NCBI RefSeq assembly: GCF_003628755.1 | Contig: NZ_CP029256.1 | Location: 143,585 to 207,584 of the forward strand | DNA from: Christensenella minuta | Lineage (GTDB): Bacteria > Bacillota > Clostridia > Christensenellales > Christensenellaceae | Direction of reading: 5' to 3' | DNA: 64,000 bases | Shown here: piece after piece, positions 27,840-36,982 of the stretch | Numbering within the stretch: the first letter of the stretch is position 1 | How the letters are laid out: every line of letters begins with the position of its first letter | Notes under the pieces: model-generated | What the model was told of the DNA's origin: nothing | What the model saw: the letters and a program-made list of their open reading frames with translations, nothing else | Database searches by the model: none | Position numbers and translations under genes: made by a program

Positions 27840-28640
27840 ATGCGTTTTACGGCGTCTGCGCCGCCGGGCAGGCATAAGCGCAGGAGGGCGACGAAGCGTT
27901 TTGCGGTGTTTGCCGTCATGGTGGCTATACTGGCCGTGGGGCTTCTGCTCTTCACGCGGGGCTGCGCACAATCGGAAAAGACCGTGCATACGGGTGCCGC
28001 GCGGGTTTGCGCACAGGCGCGGCCGCCCGCGGAGGCAGCGGAGAATCCCCCCGTTGAAGACGGCCGGTTTCTTGTGCTCGTAAACTGGGAACACCCTTCG
28101 GATGGCAGCCGCCCGGATACGCTCGTGCCGATGGACGAGGTATTCGAAAATGAAGTGTCCTTTGAGGGCGGCTCTATCGACAGCATGGCGGGCGCGGCCG
28201 CCCGGGAAATGTTCCGGGCTGCGCAGGCGGAAGGGGCCGGTCCCTACAAGATTACGACCGCGTACCGTTCCATCGAATACCAGGAACAGCTTTGGGAACA
28301 AAGACTGCGCGAGGATCCGGACTATGGCCGCGAACCCTATTCAGATCCCGTCCGCGTCCTTCCGGGAAATACGAGCGAGCACACGACCGGCCTCGCGCTG
28401 GATATCCTTTCCCCGCGGCACGACGAGGCCGACGATTCCTTCGGGGAAACGCCGGAAGGGCTGTGGCTCGCGGAAAATGCATGGAAATACGGTTTCATTC
28501 TCCGTTATCCGGAAGGGAAAGAAGCCCTCACCGGGGTGATCTATGAACCGTGGCATTTCCGCTATGTGGGAAAACAGGCGGCAAAAGAGATCTATCAAAG
28601 CGGCCAATGCCTTGAGGAATATGCAGGCGGCAATTCCTGA
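27840..28640 (+). CDS. D-alanyl-D-alanine carboxypeptidase, VanY/M15 family
   Basis: 266-residue zinc carboxypeptidase anchored by one N-terminal TM (about 23-42, after a basic RHKRRRATKR stretch). The M15B core shows TTAYRSIEYQEQLW, the zinc motif SEHTTGLALDI (His and Asp ligands) and EPWHFRYVGKQAA (catalytic Glu/His). The start at 27840 follows GGGAGGAGGCGG; an in-frame ATG at 27765 would add residues without a ribosome site. Paired with the amidase, it points to local peptidoglycan remodelling. No van resistance genes are nearby, so a resistance role is not implied. Confidence 0.9.
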   Translation: MRFTASAPPGRHKRRRATKRFAVFAVMVAILAVGLLLFTRGCAQSEKTVHTGAARVCAQARPPAEAAENPPVEDGRFLVLVNWEHPSDGSRPDTLVPMDEVFENEVSFEGGSIDSMAGAAAREMFRAAQAEGAGPYKITTAYRSIEYQEQLWEQRLREDPDYGREPYSDPVRVLPGNTSEHTTGLALDILSPRHDEADDSFGETPEGLWLAENAWKYGFILRYPEGKEALTGVIYEPWHFRYVGKQAAKEIYQSGQCLEEYAGGNS

Positions 28641-28655
28641 AAAATTTTTTCGGAA

Positions 28656-28684
28656 AAATCCCGGCGGGCCTCCGGGATTTTTTT
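28656..28684 (+). terminator. Terminator of the VanY-type gene
   Basis: AAATCCCGG / CCGGGATTT with a 7-nt loop and T7 tail. Confidence 0.92.
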
Positions 28685-28893
28685 GTGTGCTTCGCAGCGG
28701 AAAAACAACGAAAAAACAAACATTTTTTGCCGGTTATATATAGTATTGCTAAACTTTTAGGAGCGTTTTAGATAAAATTTAAAAAGCAAAGAAATATCCC
28801 GCATGCAAAACGGGCTTTCATAAAGCAAAAATATGTTGACATGGGGCAGGCGCATGTGATTAAATAATATTTGCGCCGGAAGTTTAATGGCAA

Positions 28894-28908
28894 TAAACAA
28901 TTTGTTTA
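28894..28908 (+). promoter_or_regulatory. Palindromic operator candidate for the XRE-cupin regulator
   Basis: TAAACAA-T-TTGTTTA is a perfect 7-1-7 palindrome 39 nt upstream of the regulator start. It lies downstream of a TTGACA (28836-28841) with an AT-rich -10 candidate (ATTAAA at 28859). A related string, TATTGCTAAAC, occurs further up at 28744-28754, and the palindrome is followed by GTATTGC. The placement fits autorepression. Confidence 0.5.
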
Positions 28909-28947
28909 GTATTGCATGAATGCGGAACCGCGGAAGGATAAAAAGTT

Positions 28948-29481
28948 ATGGAAATCGGCAGGAAGATCAAGGCGAGAAGGCAGAGCCTCGGCCTCACGCA
29001 AAGCGAGCTCGCCGACCGTGCGGAACTTTCAAAAGGATTTATTTCGCAGCTTGAGAGGGACCTTACTTCCCCCTCGATCGCGACGCTGATGGATATCCTC
29101 GAATGTCTCGGAACAGACCTGCGGGAATTTTTTAATGAGCGTGAAGAAGAAAAGGTGACGTTTGCGGCAGCGGATCTTTTTGAAAAGGCGGACGACGAAA
29201 AAAGCATCCTGTGGCTTGTGCCGAATGCGCAGAAGAACAAAATGGAACCGATCCTGCTGCATCTTGTGGCGGGCTGCTCCACCGAGGAAGACCGTCCGCA
29301 TGAAGGCGAGGAATTCGGCTACGTGCTCTCCGGCACGGTCACGCTCGTCCTCGGCATGAAGCGCTATAAGGTCAGGAAGGGCGGCAGCTTCTATTTTCAG
29401 GCAGATATGCCGCATAAAATTGAGAATAACGGGAAAAAGGATGCGGAAGTGATATGGATTTCCACGCCTCCCATGTTTTAG
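28948..29481 (+). CDS. XRE-cupin transcriptional regulator of the polyamine transporter
   Basis: 177 residues. HTH_3 at about 5-60 (IGRKIKARRQSLGLTQSELADRAELSKGFISQLERDLTSPS) and a cupin at about 105-175 (HEGEEFGYVLSGTVTLVLG, ADMPHKIENNG). This domain pair is the PuuR-like type that binds a small ligand and represses neighbouring transport genes. In Clostridia it commonly precedes potABCD, as here. Likely ligand is a polyamine or amino acid, by inference. GGAAGGATAAAAAG is the ribosome region. Confidence 0.9.
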   Translation: MEIGRKIKARRQSLGLTQSELADRAELSKGFISQLERDLTSPSIATLMDILECLGTDLREFFNEREEEKVTFAAADLFEKADDEKSILWLVPNAQKNKMEPILLHLVAGCSTEEDRPHEGEEFGYVLSGTVTLVLGMKRYKVRKGGSFYFQADMPHKIENNGKKDAEVIWISTPPMF

Positions 29482-29669
29482 CCGCGCATCCGGTTGCGGC
29501 GTGGATAAAGTCTTACACCGGTCCGCCTTGTATGGCGCACATCCGGGCGCTCTGCGCATGAACGGGCCGCCGCCGGACTTTTGCGGGAATTTACCGCGGC
29601 CGGCTGCTGCGGGCTTCAAAACCTGAAGCTCTTTGCAAAAAAAGATTATGCTTTGAAAGGGTTTATGCT

Positions 29670-30758
29670 ATGTCAGAACACATCATCGATTTTTTAGGGG
29701 TCTACAAGGAGTACGACGGGGTGGAAGTCCTCTCCAACATCAACCTGTATATCAGGCAGAATGAATTCCTGACGCTGCTCGGGCCTTCCGGCTGCGGGAA
29801 AACGACGCTTTTGCGCATCATCGCCGGATTTGAAGAGCCGACACGCGGCGATGTGCACCTGTTCGGCGAAAGCATTAAGGGCCTTCCGCCCTATAAGCGG
29901 CGCGTCAATACAGTGTTTCAGAAATACGCGCTGTTTCCGCACCTCAATGTGTTCGACAATATTGCATTTGGCCTTAAGATCAAGAAGATGGATAAGACGG
30001 TGATCCGGAAAAAGGTGGAAGATATGCTCCGGCTGGTGGGCCTCTCCGGCTATGGAGACCGCGATATCGCCAAGCTCTCCGGCGGACAGCAGCAGCGCGT
30101 TGCCATTGCGCGCGCTCTCGTGAACGAGCCGGAGGTGCTGCTCCTAGACGAGCCGCTTGGCGCGCTCGACCTCAAGTTCCGGCAGGAGATGCAGCTTGAA
30201 TTAAAGCGCATGCAAAAAACCCTCGGCATCACCTTTGTGTATGTAACGCACGACCAGGAAGAGGCGCTTACCATGAGCGACGCGATCGCCGTAATGAACG
30301 ACGGCGTGATCCAGCAATTAGGGACGCCCGAGCAGATTTACAACGAGCCCCGCAACTCCTTCGTCGCGGATTTCATTGGGGAATCAAATATCATCAACGG
30401 CGTCATGAAACGGGATTATTTTGTGCATTTTGCAGACAACGATTTTGTGTGCCTCGACCGCGGCTTCAACGAAAACGAACCGGTACAGGTGGTCGTGCGG
30501 CCAGAGGATATCAACATCACCAAAAATATTGCGGAAGATATGGTCACGGGTACGGTTTCCTCCACGCTGTTCATGGGCGTTCATTATGAAATCCGTGTAC
30601 AAGGCGATAATGGCTTTGAATGGCTGGTTCACTCCACGGATTTTTATGATGTGGGCGACCGCGTCGGATTCACGCTCGAACCGGACGACATCCATGTCAT
30701 GGAAGTAAGCCAGTACGATAAAATGCGAATCGACATAGCTGCGGGGGCGGGCCAATGA
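29670..30758 (+). CDS. potA: Spermidine/putrescine ABC transporter ATP-binding protein
   Basis: Cytoplasmic ATPase of polyamine import. 362 residues: Walker [10 protein letters not shown] (38-46), Q-loop FQKYALFPH, signature LSGGQQQR, Walker [14 protein letters not shown]-loop VTHDQEEA, then a TOBE-type regulatory C-terminus (about 240-350). It overlaps potB by 4 nt. The start is preceded by GAAAGGG. All ATPase motifs are intact. Confidence 0.96.
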   Translation: MSEHIIDFLGVYKEYDGVEVLSNINLYIRQNEFLTLLGPSGCGKTTLLRIIAGFEEPTRGDVHLFGESIKGLPPYKRRVNTVFQKYALFPHLNVFDNIAFGLKIKKMDKTVIRKKVEDMLRLVGLSGYGDRDIAKLSGGQQQRVAIARALVNEPEVLLLDEPLGALDLKFRQEMQLELKRMQKTLGITFVYVTHDQEEALTMSDAIAVMNDGVIQQLGTPEQIYNEPRNSFVADFIGESNIINGVMKRDYFVHFADNDFVCLDRGFNENEPVQVVVRPEDINITKNIAEDMVTGTVSSTLFMGVHYEIRVQGDNGFEWLVHSTDFYDVGDRVGFTLEPDDIHVMEVSQYDKMRIDIAAGAGQ

Positions 30759-31612
30759 AAAGTAAGCAGATTTCAGGCGTGGTGAACTCGCGCAAGGTGT
30801 TCGCGCTGCCCTATGTCGCATGGATTGCGGTCTTCACGGTCGCGCCGCTGATCCTTATCCTGCTGTATGCGTTCACCGACACGGGTTCAGGCGGGGTCAT
30901 GATCCTTACCGCGGAAAACCTTGCGCGCGCGTTTTCGCCGCTGTATATGACGGTCTTCTGGCGCAGCGTGCTGATGGCGCTCATAGCAACGGCGGTATGC
31001 CTGCTCCTCGGATATCCCGTGGCCTATATGCTGTCGCGCATGAAGCCAAACCGCGCGGCTATCCTCTCCATCCTTTTTATCCTGCCCATGTGGATGAATT
31101 TCCTGCTGAGGACGTACGCGTGGCGCGCCCTGCTTGATAACGCGGGGATCATCAACCAGGGGCTCATGGCGCTCGGGTTTGAACCGGTGCAGTTCCTGTA
31201 TACGGAAGGGGCGATCATCTTCGGGCTGGTGTATAACTTCCTGCCTTTCATGATCCTGCCCATCTATTCGGTGTTCCAGAAGATGGATACCTCGTGCATC
31301 CAGGCGGCACAGGATCTTGGGGCCAATAAGTGGCAGACCTTCTGGCGGGTCACGCTGCCCCTCTCAAAAGGCGGCATCGTCTCCGGGGTCACCATGGTGT
31401 TCATGCCCGCCATGACCACCTTCGTCATCACGCGTCTTTTAGGAGGCAGCCATTTTATGATGTACGGCGACCTTATCGAGATGGAGTTTTTGCTGATGTC
31501 CGAATGGAATTTCGGCAGCGCCCTTGCGGTGGTCATGCTGATCCTGACCATACTGTTCATGTGGCTGATGCGCAAATACGATAAAGAAGGGGAAGGGGGG
31601 GCCTTGCTGTGA
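30755..31612 (+). CDS. potB: Spermidine/putrescine ABC transporter permease
   Basis: First permease subunit. 285 residues, six TM segments (first about 22-43). The BPD_transp EAA loop is visible as [29 protein letters not shown]. It overlaps potA (4 nt) and potC (4 nt), a fully coupled operon. The N-terminal location after the ATPase and the RTYAWRALL segment match PotB/PotH rather than PotC. Confidence 0.94.
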   Translation: MKSKQISGVVNSRKVFALPYVAWIAVFTVAPLILILLYAFTDTGSGGVMILTAENLARAFSPLYMTVFWRSVLMALIATAVCLLLGYPVAYMLSRMKPNRAAILSILFILPMWMNFLLRTYAWRALLDNAGIINQGLMALGFEPVQFLYTEGAIIFGLVYNFLPFMILPIYSVFQKMDTSCIQAAQDLGANKWQTFWRVTLPLSKGGIVSGVTMVFMPAMTTFVITRLLGGSHFMMYGDLIEMEFLLMSEWNFGSALAVVMLILTILFMWLMRKYDKEGEGGALL

Positions 31613-32406
31613 AACTGTTTTTCAAACGCTTTTATCTGGCGGTCATACTGGCGTTCATGTACCTGCCCATCGGCGCGCTCATCATCTTTTCCTTCAACGA
31701 GTCCAAATCGATGGCCAAGTGGACGGGGTTCTCCCTCCATTGGTACGAACAGCTTTTTCAGGACCCTTCCATTGCGGAGGCGGTGTGGGTCACCATCTCC
31801 ATTGCAATTATCGCATCGCTCGCAGCCACCTTTATTGGTACGCTTGCGGCGATCGGCATGGATAATTTCCGCAAAAAAAGTAAAAACGTGATGGTAAACC
31901 TCACCTATATTCCCATGGTCAATGCAGAGATCGTAACGGGTATATCCCTGCTGCTGCTGTTTATTTTCTTCAATATTCCGCGCGGCTATTGGACGATGCT
32001 GCTTGCGCATATCACGTTCGATATCCCCTTTGTCATCTTTTCCGTGCTCCCGAAGCTCCGCCAGATGGACCCGGGCACGTACGAAGCTGCGCTCGATATG
32101 GGGGCAAAGCCGGCCTATGCGGTCCGGAAGGTGATCCTGCCGCAGATCGCGCCGGGTATCGTAACGGGCTTCCTGCTCGCCTTCACGATGTCCTTCGACG
32201 ATTTTATGATTAGCTTTTTCACCTCGCAGGGGGCGACGCAGAACCTGTCCACCTATATTTACAGTATGGCGCGCGTGGGCATCAACCCCATGATTAACGC
32301 CCTGTCTGCAATCATGTTTGTCGTAGTCATCACGCTGCTTTTGGTCATCAACCTGCGGTCCGTAAAGAAAACGAAGAGATCGCCGCGGGTAGAAAGTTTT
32401 CGCTGA
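31609..32406 (+). CDS. potC: Spermidine/putrescine ABC transporter permease
   Basis: Second permease subunit. 265 residues, six TM segments, beginning KRFYLAVILAFMYLPIGALIIFSFNES as in PotC/PotI. The EAA loop reads EAALDMGAKPAYAVRKVILPQIAPGIVTG, and SFDDFMISFFTSQG is the family-specific late segment. GTG start in a 4-nt overlap with potB. The ATG of potD follows after 16 nt. Confidence 0.94.
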   Translation: MKLFFKRFYLAVILAFMYLPIGALIIFSFNESKSMAKWTGFSLHWYEQLFQDPSIAEAVWVTISIAIIASLAATFIGTLAAIGMDNFRKKSKNVMVNLTYIPMVNAEIVTGISLLLLFIFFNIPRGYWTMLLAHITFDIPFVIFSVLPKLRQMDPGTYEAALDMGAKPAYAVRKVILPQIAPGIVTGFLLAFTMSFDDFMISFFTSQGATQNLSTYIYSMARVGINPMINALSAIMFVVVITLLLVINLRSVKKTKRSPRVESFR

Positions 32407-32422
32407 AAAGGATAAACAACGT

Positions 32423-33478
32423 ATGAAAAAATTATGTTCCATTCTGCTTATCTGCCTGCTGGCGGCGGGCATATGTGCGGGCTGCGCCTCCACGGAGACC
32501 GCGGGCGGCCGCACGGTCGTGCACTTCCTGAACTGGGGGGATTATATTGACCCGGCTGTCATTCCCATGTTCGAGGAAGAAAACCCTGATATCAAGATCA
32601 ATATGACCACCGTACCCTCCAATGAGGAAATGTATGTGATCGCGACGACCGAAGGTACACAGATCGACGTGGTGGTTCCCTCCGAATATATGATCCAGCG
32701 TCTGATGCTGGAAGACCGCCTTGCTGGGCTCGACCATTCCAAAATGGAAAATTACGGCTATGTCGAGGATTTCGTCGAGACCTGCACCTATGATCCGAAC
32801 GGGCAGTATTCCGTGCCCTATACGTGGGGAACGTTCGGCCTCCTCTACAATATCGAACTGACGGGAGGGGAGATCGACAGCTGGGATGCGCTTTTTGATC
32901 CCAAATATGAAAAACAAATCCTGATGTACGACAGTATCCGCGACAGCGTAGGGCTTGCGCTCATCAAGCTCGGCTACAGCATCAATACCAAAAACCAGCA
33001 GGAGATTGACGAAGCCGCGGAGCTGCTTGTGGAGCAAAAGCCCCTCGTGCTGGCTTATGGGACAGATGACCTGCGGATGACGATGATTAACGGGAGCGCG
33101 GCGCTCGCGCCCATGTACGCAGGCGACGCGGCTTACTCCATGATGGATAACCCGGACCTGCGGTATGTGATCCCCAGGGAGGGGGCGAATATTTTCGTGG
33201 ACGGTATGTGCATCCTCAAAACAACGGATGTATACGATGCCGCCCTGCGCTTTGTAGACTTCATGATGCGGCCGGATATCGCGGCGCTGAATGCGGAATA
33301 CAACTGCTATTCCACGCCGGAGGACGACGCCCTCGCGCTTGTAGACCCGGAGCTGCTTGAAAATACGGCTTTCAATCCGCCAAAAGAAGACCTTGCCAAC
33401 TGTGAATATTACGAGCATCTCGAAAAAGATATCCTGCGAATGTACGAGGACGCGTGGATGAAAGTAAAGATCGCATGA
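32423..33478 (+). CDS. potD: Spermidine/putrescine-binding lipoprotein
   Basis: Extracytoplasmic polyamine-binding protein. 351 residues. The signal peptide ends in ICAGC with lipid Cys at about 21, although the usual Leu at -3 is replaced. The SBP_bac_8 fold has VHFLNWGDYIDPAVIPMFEEE, VVVPSEYMIQRLM, SVPYTWGTFGLLYN, DSIRDSVGLAL and YAGDAAYSM, all characteristic of PotD. Acidic and aromatic residues of the ligand pocket are in those stretches. Spermidine versus putrescine preference cannot be read. A terminator closes the operon. Confidence 0.94.
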   Translation: MKKLCSILLICLLAAGICAGCASTETAGGRTVVHFLNWGDYIDPAVIPMFEEENPDIKINMTTVPSNEEMYVIATTEGTQIDVVVPSEYMIQRLMLEDRLAGLDHSKMENYGYVEDFVETCTYDPNGQYSVPYTWGTFGLLYNIELTGGEIDSWDALFDPKYEKQILMYDSIRDSVGLALIKLGYSINTKNQQEIDEAAELLVEQKPLVLAYGTDDLRMTMINGSAALAPMYAGDAAYSMMDNPDLRYVIPREGANIFVDGMCILKTTDVYDAALRFVDFMMRPDIAALNAEYNCYSTPEDDALALVDPELLENTAFNPPKEDLANCEYYEHLEKDILRMYEDAWMKVKIA

Positions 33479-33492
33479 TGGCCGGGCAAAGG

Positions 33493-33518
33493 GAAGGGCG
33501 GTCCGCCCTTCTTTTTTT
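33493..33518 (+). terminator. Terminator of the pot operon
   Basis: GAAGGGC-GGTCC-GCCCTTC followed by T7. Confidence 0.93.
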
Positions 33519-33520
33519 GT

Positions 33521-33660
33521 TGTGATAACACGAAAAAAACCGAAATATCACAAAAAATAGTAAAAAGCGTCAAAATTGAAGGAAAATAACAGCTTCAGGT
33601 CGCGATAATACGAAATTTATCGCTGTTTTGTTGAAAAGCAAAGAAATACTGGTTTATAAT
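33521..33660 (+). promoter_or_regulatory. Regulated promoter with two related inverted repeats
   Basis: TTGAAA (33631-33636), 18 nt, TATAAT (33655-33660) form a promoter for the 97-residue gene. Upstream lie two inverted repeats, TGTGATA...TATCACA (33521-33552) and GCGATAA...TTATCGC (33602-33623), which share a GATAA-core half site and a CGAAA inside. They look like two operators for one dimeric regulator, not encoded next to the gene. Confidence 0.5.
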
Positions 33661-33719
33661 AAAAGAAACAAATGATCTTAATACTTCAGGCTTCGTCGCC
33701 GGGCGTAGGGGAATCTGGA

Positions 33720-34013
33720 ATGATTTATGAAATTTGTACTTATAATGTAAAAGAAAACAGGCTGGATGAGTTTGAAGTGCTCGCGCGGGAACTTCGGGAA
33801 TATTACCGTGCCTGCGAAGGCGTGCGCGAGGCCGCCTATATCCGGCAGGCGTGTGCGGCGCCGGAAGGAGCGGTAACCTATGTCCTGTATCTTGTGTGCA
33901 GCGAAGGGGCGGACACAAATATCCTCGATCTTGTACACCGGAAATACGAACGGCGTTTTTCGCGCTGCATCACGGGAGATCCCTGTGTGGTTGTAGGAGA
34001 AGCCTTGCAATAG
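33720..34013 (+). CDS. ABM/NIPSNAP-like dimeric alpha-beta barrel protein
   Basis: 97 residues of ferredoxin-like build: IYEICTYNVKENRLDEFEVLARELREYYRACEGV, then REAAYIRQ, VTYVLYLVCSEGAD, HRKYERRF and a last strand DPCVVVGEAL. This resembles the antibiotic-biosynthesis-monooxygenase/NIPSNAP superfamily, whose members are small-molecule monooxygenases or binding proteins; the catalytic role here is unproven. The ATG at 33720 is the natural start (TAGGGGAA upstream); the longer frame from 33672 begins with unrelated residues. Confidence 0.6.
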   Translation: MIYEICTYNVKENRLDEFEVLARELREYYRACEGVREAAYIRQACAAPEGAVTYVLYLVCSEGADTNILDLVHRKYERRFSRCITGDPCVVVGEALQ

Positions 34014-34040
34014 TTATAGCTGTGTTGTCTGTTGGAAAAG

Positions 34041-34076
34041 AATAAGCAGCCCATGCGCGACGCATGGGCTGCTTAT
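34041..34076 (+). terminator. Terminator-like hairpin after the ABM-like gene
   Basis: 17-bp perfect stem AATAAGCAGCCCATGCG / CGCATGGGCTGCTTATT with a 3-nt loop. The U tract is poor (TTATTCTG), so it may be a strong pause or processing hairpin rather than a full terminator. Confidence 0.7.
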
Positions 34077-34084
34077 TCTGTTAG

Positions 34085-34250
34085 CGGATTAGTGTGGCAA
34101 CGCTCCGTGGCTTTATGGAACAAGAATGGTTGACAAACATCCTCGTGAAACTTATGGCGATCAACGCCATAGACGGCAGTATGATTTAGGCCTGCCGCGA
34201 ATGTAAAAAAATCAAGCCAAAAAACCTGTTTGGCTTGATTTTCTTTTTTG
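34085..34250. other. Structured non-coding segment with its own bidirectional terminator
   Basis: Three further hairpins in a row: CGGA(tt)AGTGT-GGCA-ACGCTCCG (34085-34107), TATGGCG-ATCAA-CGCCATA (about 34153-34171) and CGGCAG...CTGCCG (about 34174-34197). They are followed by AAATCAAGCCA...TTGGCTTGATTT (34208-34241) with A and T runs on both sides. No ribosome site or recognised protein. The last hairpin is probably the terminator of the kinase-like gene on the minus strand. The rest may be a small RNA. Confidence 0.4.
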
Positions 34251-34267
34251 CGGCTTTTTTAGCAGGT

Positions 34268-34888
34268 TTACCTGCCTTCAACAAACAACTCGACATATTG
34301 GGTCAGCAGCTTTACCGAATTTTCTATCCCGATACTGTCGCTGTTCAGCATCAGGTGGTAATTTTCCTTCTGGCCCCATTTCATATCGGAATAGTAATTG
34401 TAATAGGTCGCGCGTTTTTTATCGGATTTGATAATCGCGTCCTTGAGGTTGGGTGCCTCGAGGTGATAATCGTTTTTTGCCCGCTCGATCCTGTGGTCAA
34501 TGTCGGAATAAATAAAGATATTGATGCAGTTCGGATTGCCTGCGAGCACATAATCCGCGCAGCGGCCGACGATGATACACGAGCCTCTGGCCGCCACCGA
34601 GCGGATTACGTCCGCCTGGATCAGGAACAGCTTGTCGTCAAGCGCAATATCCGTTCCCCACGAGGACACGTTGCCAAGACCGGAGGAAAGGTAATACAGG
34701 AATTTGTTATTCGCCTTTTCTTCCGCGTTTTCAAAAAATTCCTCGTTATATCCGCTCTCTTTTGCCGCAAGGGTAATCAGCTCGTTGTCATAGTAGGGAA
34801 GGTCGAGCCCCGCCGCGAGCTTTTTGGCGATGGTTCTTCCACCGCTTGCAAATTGCCGGGAAATAGTGATAATAACGTCGTTTTTCAT
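34268..34888 (-). CDS. Cytidylate kinase-like family protein
   Basis: 206 residues. The start DVIITISRQFASGGRTIAKKLAAGLDLPYYDNELI is the atypical P-loop of the cytidylate kinase-like family (AASGGRTIAK in place of GPxGxGKS). DDKLFLIQADVIRSVAARGSCIIVGRCADYVL and the LID region follow. Family members are widespread in Clostridia and of uncertain substrate; true CMP kinases are shorter in the NMP-binding part and have a canonical P-loop. AGGAGGAATTAAGCT precedes the ATG. It is divergent from the MATE gene. Confidence 0.82.
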   Translation of the reverse strand: MKNDVIITISRQFASGGRTIAKKLAAGLDLPYYDNELITLAAKESGYNEEFFENAEEKANNKFLYYLSSGLGNVSSWGTDIALDDKLFLIQADVIRSVAARGSCIIVGRCADYVLAGNPNCINIFIYSDIDHRIERAKNDYHLEAPNLKDAIIKSDKKRATYYNYYSDMKWGQKENYHLMLNSDSIGIENSVKLLTQYVELFVEGR

Positions 34889-35033
34889 AGCTTAATTCCT
34901 CCTTGTGGCCGATTGGCAGAAACGATCCGCGCGGCACGGAGCGCGCCGTGCGTGAGGTTTGTTTACATTATGCCCCTTATATGATAAAATGTCAATTTGT
35001 GAACGGGAAACATTTGATTGGGAGAGAATGTGT

Positions 35034-36443
35034 ATGGAAGCGGTAAAAGAAAACAAAATGGGCGTGTTGCCCGTCAAAAAATTACTGGTCACGATGGCTT
35101 TGCCCATCATGATCTCTATGCTGGTGCAGGCACTGTATAATGTTGTGGACAGCATATTTGTCGGCCAATACAGCGAAAATGCGTTTGCTGCGGTGTCGCT
35201 GGCGTTTCCGGTGCAGATGCTGATTATCGCGGTGGCGGTCGGTACCGGCGTCGGTATGAATTCGCTGGTGTCGCGCCGGTTGGGAGAAAAAAAGTATGAC
35301 GACGCCAACGAGGGCGTTTCCGCCGGTATTTTCCTCGGGATCGTCAGCTGGATCGGTTTTGCGGCCTTCGGTATTTTCTTTTCGCAGATGTTCTTTGAGG
35401 CATTCACGGCGGGAATCGAGGGCGGCGTGGAAATTGCGGCAATGGGTACGCAGTACGTCTCGATCTGTACGGTTTTTTCCTTCGGCGTATTTATTGAGAT
35501 CATGTGCGAACGGATCATGCAGTCCACAGGCGTTACGATTTATAATATGATTACGCAGATTGTGGGCGCGGTCATCAATATCATTCTCGACCCAATCCTG
35601 ATTTTCGGCCTGGGGCCGTTCCCGGAAATGGGCGCGGCGGGCGCGGCGGGCGCGACCGTAATCGGGCAGATCGTCGCAATGCTGATGTGCCTGTATTTCG
35701 TCAACAAAAAAATCAAGGAAGTAAAGATCAAAATGCGCGGCTTCCGTCCGCGCAAAAGGATCATCGGGGAAATTTATAAGGTTGGGGTTCCTTCCATCGT
35801 TATGCAGGCGATCACCTCGGTCATGATCGTAGGCTTCAATTTTATTCTGGTCTACTTTTATGCGCCGGATATCTCCGCCGCCGCAGTCTCTGTGCTCGGA
35901 GCCTATTTCAAGCTGCAATCATTTATCTTCCTGCCGGTTCTGGGGCTTACAAACGGCTTGATTCCTATTGTGGCGTATAACTATGGCGCGCGGTATAAGC
36001 AGCGGATTACGGACGTGGTACGGTTCGCCACCATCCTTGCCGTCATCATCATGGTCGTCGGCATGGTGATTTTCCAGCTGTTTCCGGAGGCACTGCTGCA
36101 GATGTTTAACGCAACGCCTGCCATGCTGGACCTGGGAACGCAGGCGCTGCGGATCATCAGCCTGTGCTTTGCCTTTGCAGGGGTAGGGATCGTATTTTCC
36201 TCGGTATTCCAGGCAGTCGGCAACGGCGTCCTGAGTATGATTGTGTCCCTGTGCCGCCAGCTCGTGGTCATCCTGCCGGCAGCTTACCTCTTGTCGCTTT
36301 TCGGCAGTGTAAACGACGTATGGTACGCTTTCCCGGTCGCGGAATGCGTTTCGCTCATATTGAGCATCTTCTTTTTCCGGTATGTCGGCCGCAAGTATAT
36401 CAAGCCGCTGGACGACCCGGCGGCGCTTGTGCCGGGAATGTAA
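35034..36443 (+). CDS. MATE-family multidrug efflux transporter (MepA-like)
   Basis: 469 residues, 12 predicted TM segments in two MatE halves (about 15-175 and 240-400). Family stretches include LPIMISMLVQALYNVVDSIFVGQ, GTGVGMNSLVSRRLGEK and GLTNGLIPIVAYNYGAR. It exports cationic compounds with Na+ or H+, by family. ATG 35034 is preferred to the upstream in-frame ATG 35028 because GGGAGAG ends 7 nt before it. A GC-rich 155-nt gap separates it from gtrA on the same strand. Confidence 0.9.
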   Translation: MEAVKENKMGVLPVKKLLVTMALPIMISMLVQALYNVVDSIFVGQYSENAFAAVSLAFPVQMLIIAVAVGTGVGMNSLVSRRLGEKKYDDANEGVSAGIFLGIVSWIGFAAFGIFFSQMFFEAFTAGIEGGVEIAAMGTQYVSICTVFSFGVFIEIMCERIMQSTGVTIYNMITQIVGAVINIILDPILIFGLGPFPEMGAAGAAGATVIGQIVAMLMCLYFVNKKIKEVKIKMRGFRPRKRIIGEIYKVGVPSIVMQAITSVMIVGFNFILVYFYAPDISAAAVSVLGAYFKLQSFIFLPVLGLTNGLIPIVAYNYGARYKQRITDVVRFATILAVIIMVVGMVIFQLFPEALLQMFNATPAMLDLGTQALRIISLCFAFAGVGIVFSSVFQAVGNGVLSMIVSLCRQLVVILPAAYLLSLFGSVNDVWYAFPVAECVSLILSIFFFRYVGRKYIKPLDDPAALVPGM

Positions 36444-36598
36444 TGGCGCCTTCCCGCCGTTCGGACCGTACGGCGGGAAGGCGGAACGGGACGCTCCCTG
36501 CGGGGAAAGCGGACGGGCATTGTGCTGCCTTAGAAAGGCGCGGCCTTAAAACGCCGGCAGCCGCCTGTGGATCGATGTCGGCCAAACAGGAGAAAAAA

Positions 36599-36982
36599 AT
36601 GAAAAAACTGTTTCATCAGATTTTAAAATTCGGTATCGTTGGAATTATCGCCTTTCTGATCGATTACGGATTGCTGTATGTATTTACGGAATGGTGCGGG
36701 ATATACTACCTTGTTTCTTCTACCCTGTCGTTCAGCATTTCGGTTATTTTCAACTATATCGCCAGCGTGATCTGGGTTTTCGATGTAAATAAAAAGCACA
36801 GCAAGGTACGCAATTTTATCTTGTTTGTCATTTTCAGCGTGATCGGCCTCGGAATCAATCAGCTGATCATGTGGGCGGGGGTAGAGATGCTGGCCCTGCA
36901 TTATATGCTTGTGAAGATCGGGGCAACGGCGATCGTGATGGTGTGGAATTTTATTACCAGGAAAAAGTTTCTGGAACAATAA
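36599..36982 (+). CDS. GtrA-family membrane protein
   Basis: 127 residues with four TM helices: FHQILKFGIVGIIAFLIDYGLLYVF at the start, LVSSTLSFSISVIFNYIASVIWVF in the middle and TAIVMVWNFITRKKFLEQ at the end, all standard GtrA motifs. The family is thought to move polyprenyl-linked sugars across the membrane for glycan decoration. CAGGAG is the ribosome site. An open frame extends upstream over GC-rich intergenic DNA, but the ATG at 36599 is the only sensible start. No glycosyltransferase partner is adjacent. Confidence 0.88.
   Translation: MKKLFHQILKFGIVGIIAFLIDYGLLYVFTEWCGIYYLVSSTLSFSISVIFNYIASVIWVFDVNKKHSKVRNFILFVIFSVIGLGINQLIMWAGVEMLALHYMLVKIGATAIVMVWNFITRKKFLEQ

Noticed and set aside
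27840..28640. Vancomycin resistance gene
   Set aside because: VanY-type motifs alone are common in Clostridia; no vanH, vanA or vanX homologue is seen.
31264..32514. 416-residue minus-strand open frame
   Set aside because: Antisense to potB-potC, whose overlaps and motifs are clear.
36164..36598. Upstream extension of the GtrA reading frame
   Set aside because: It overlaps the MATE gene out of frame. GtrA proteins start at MKKLFHQILKFG, where CAGGAG precedes.
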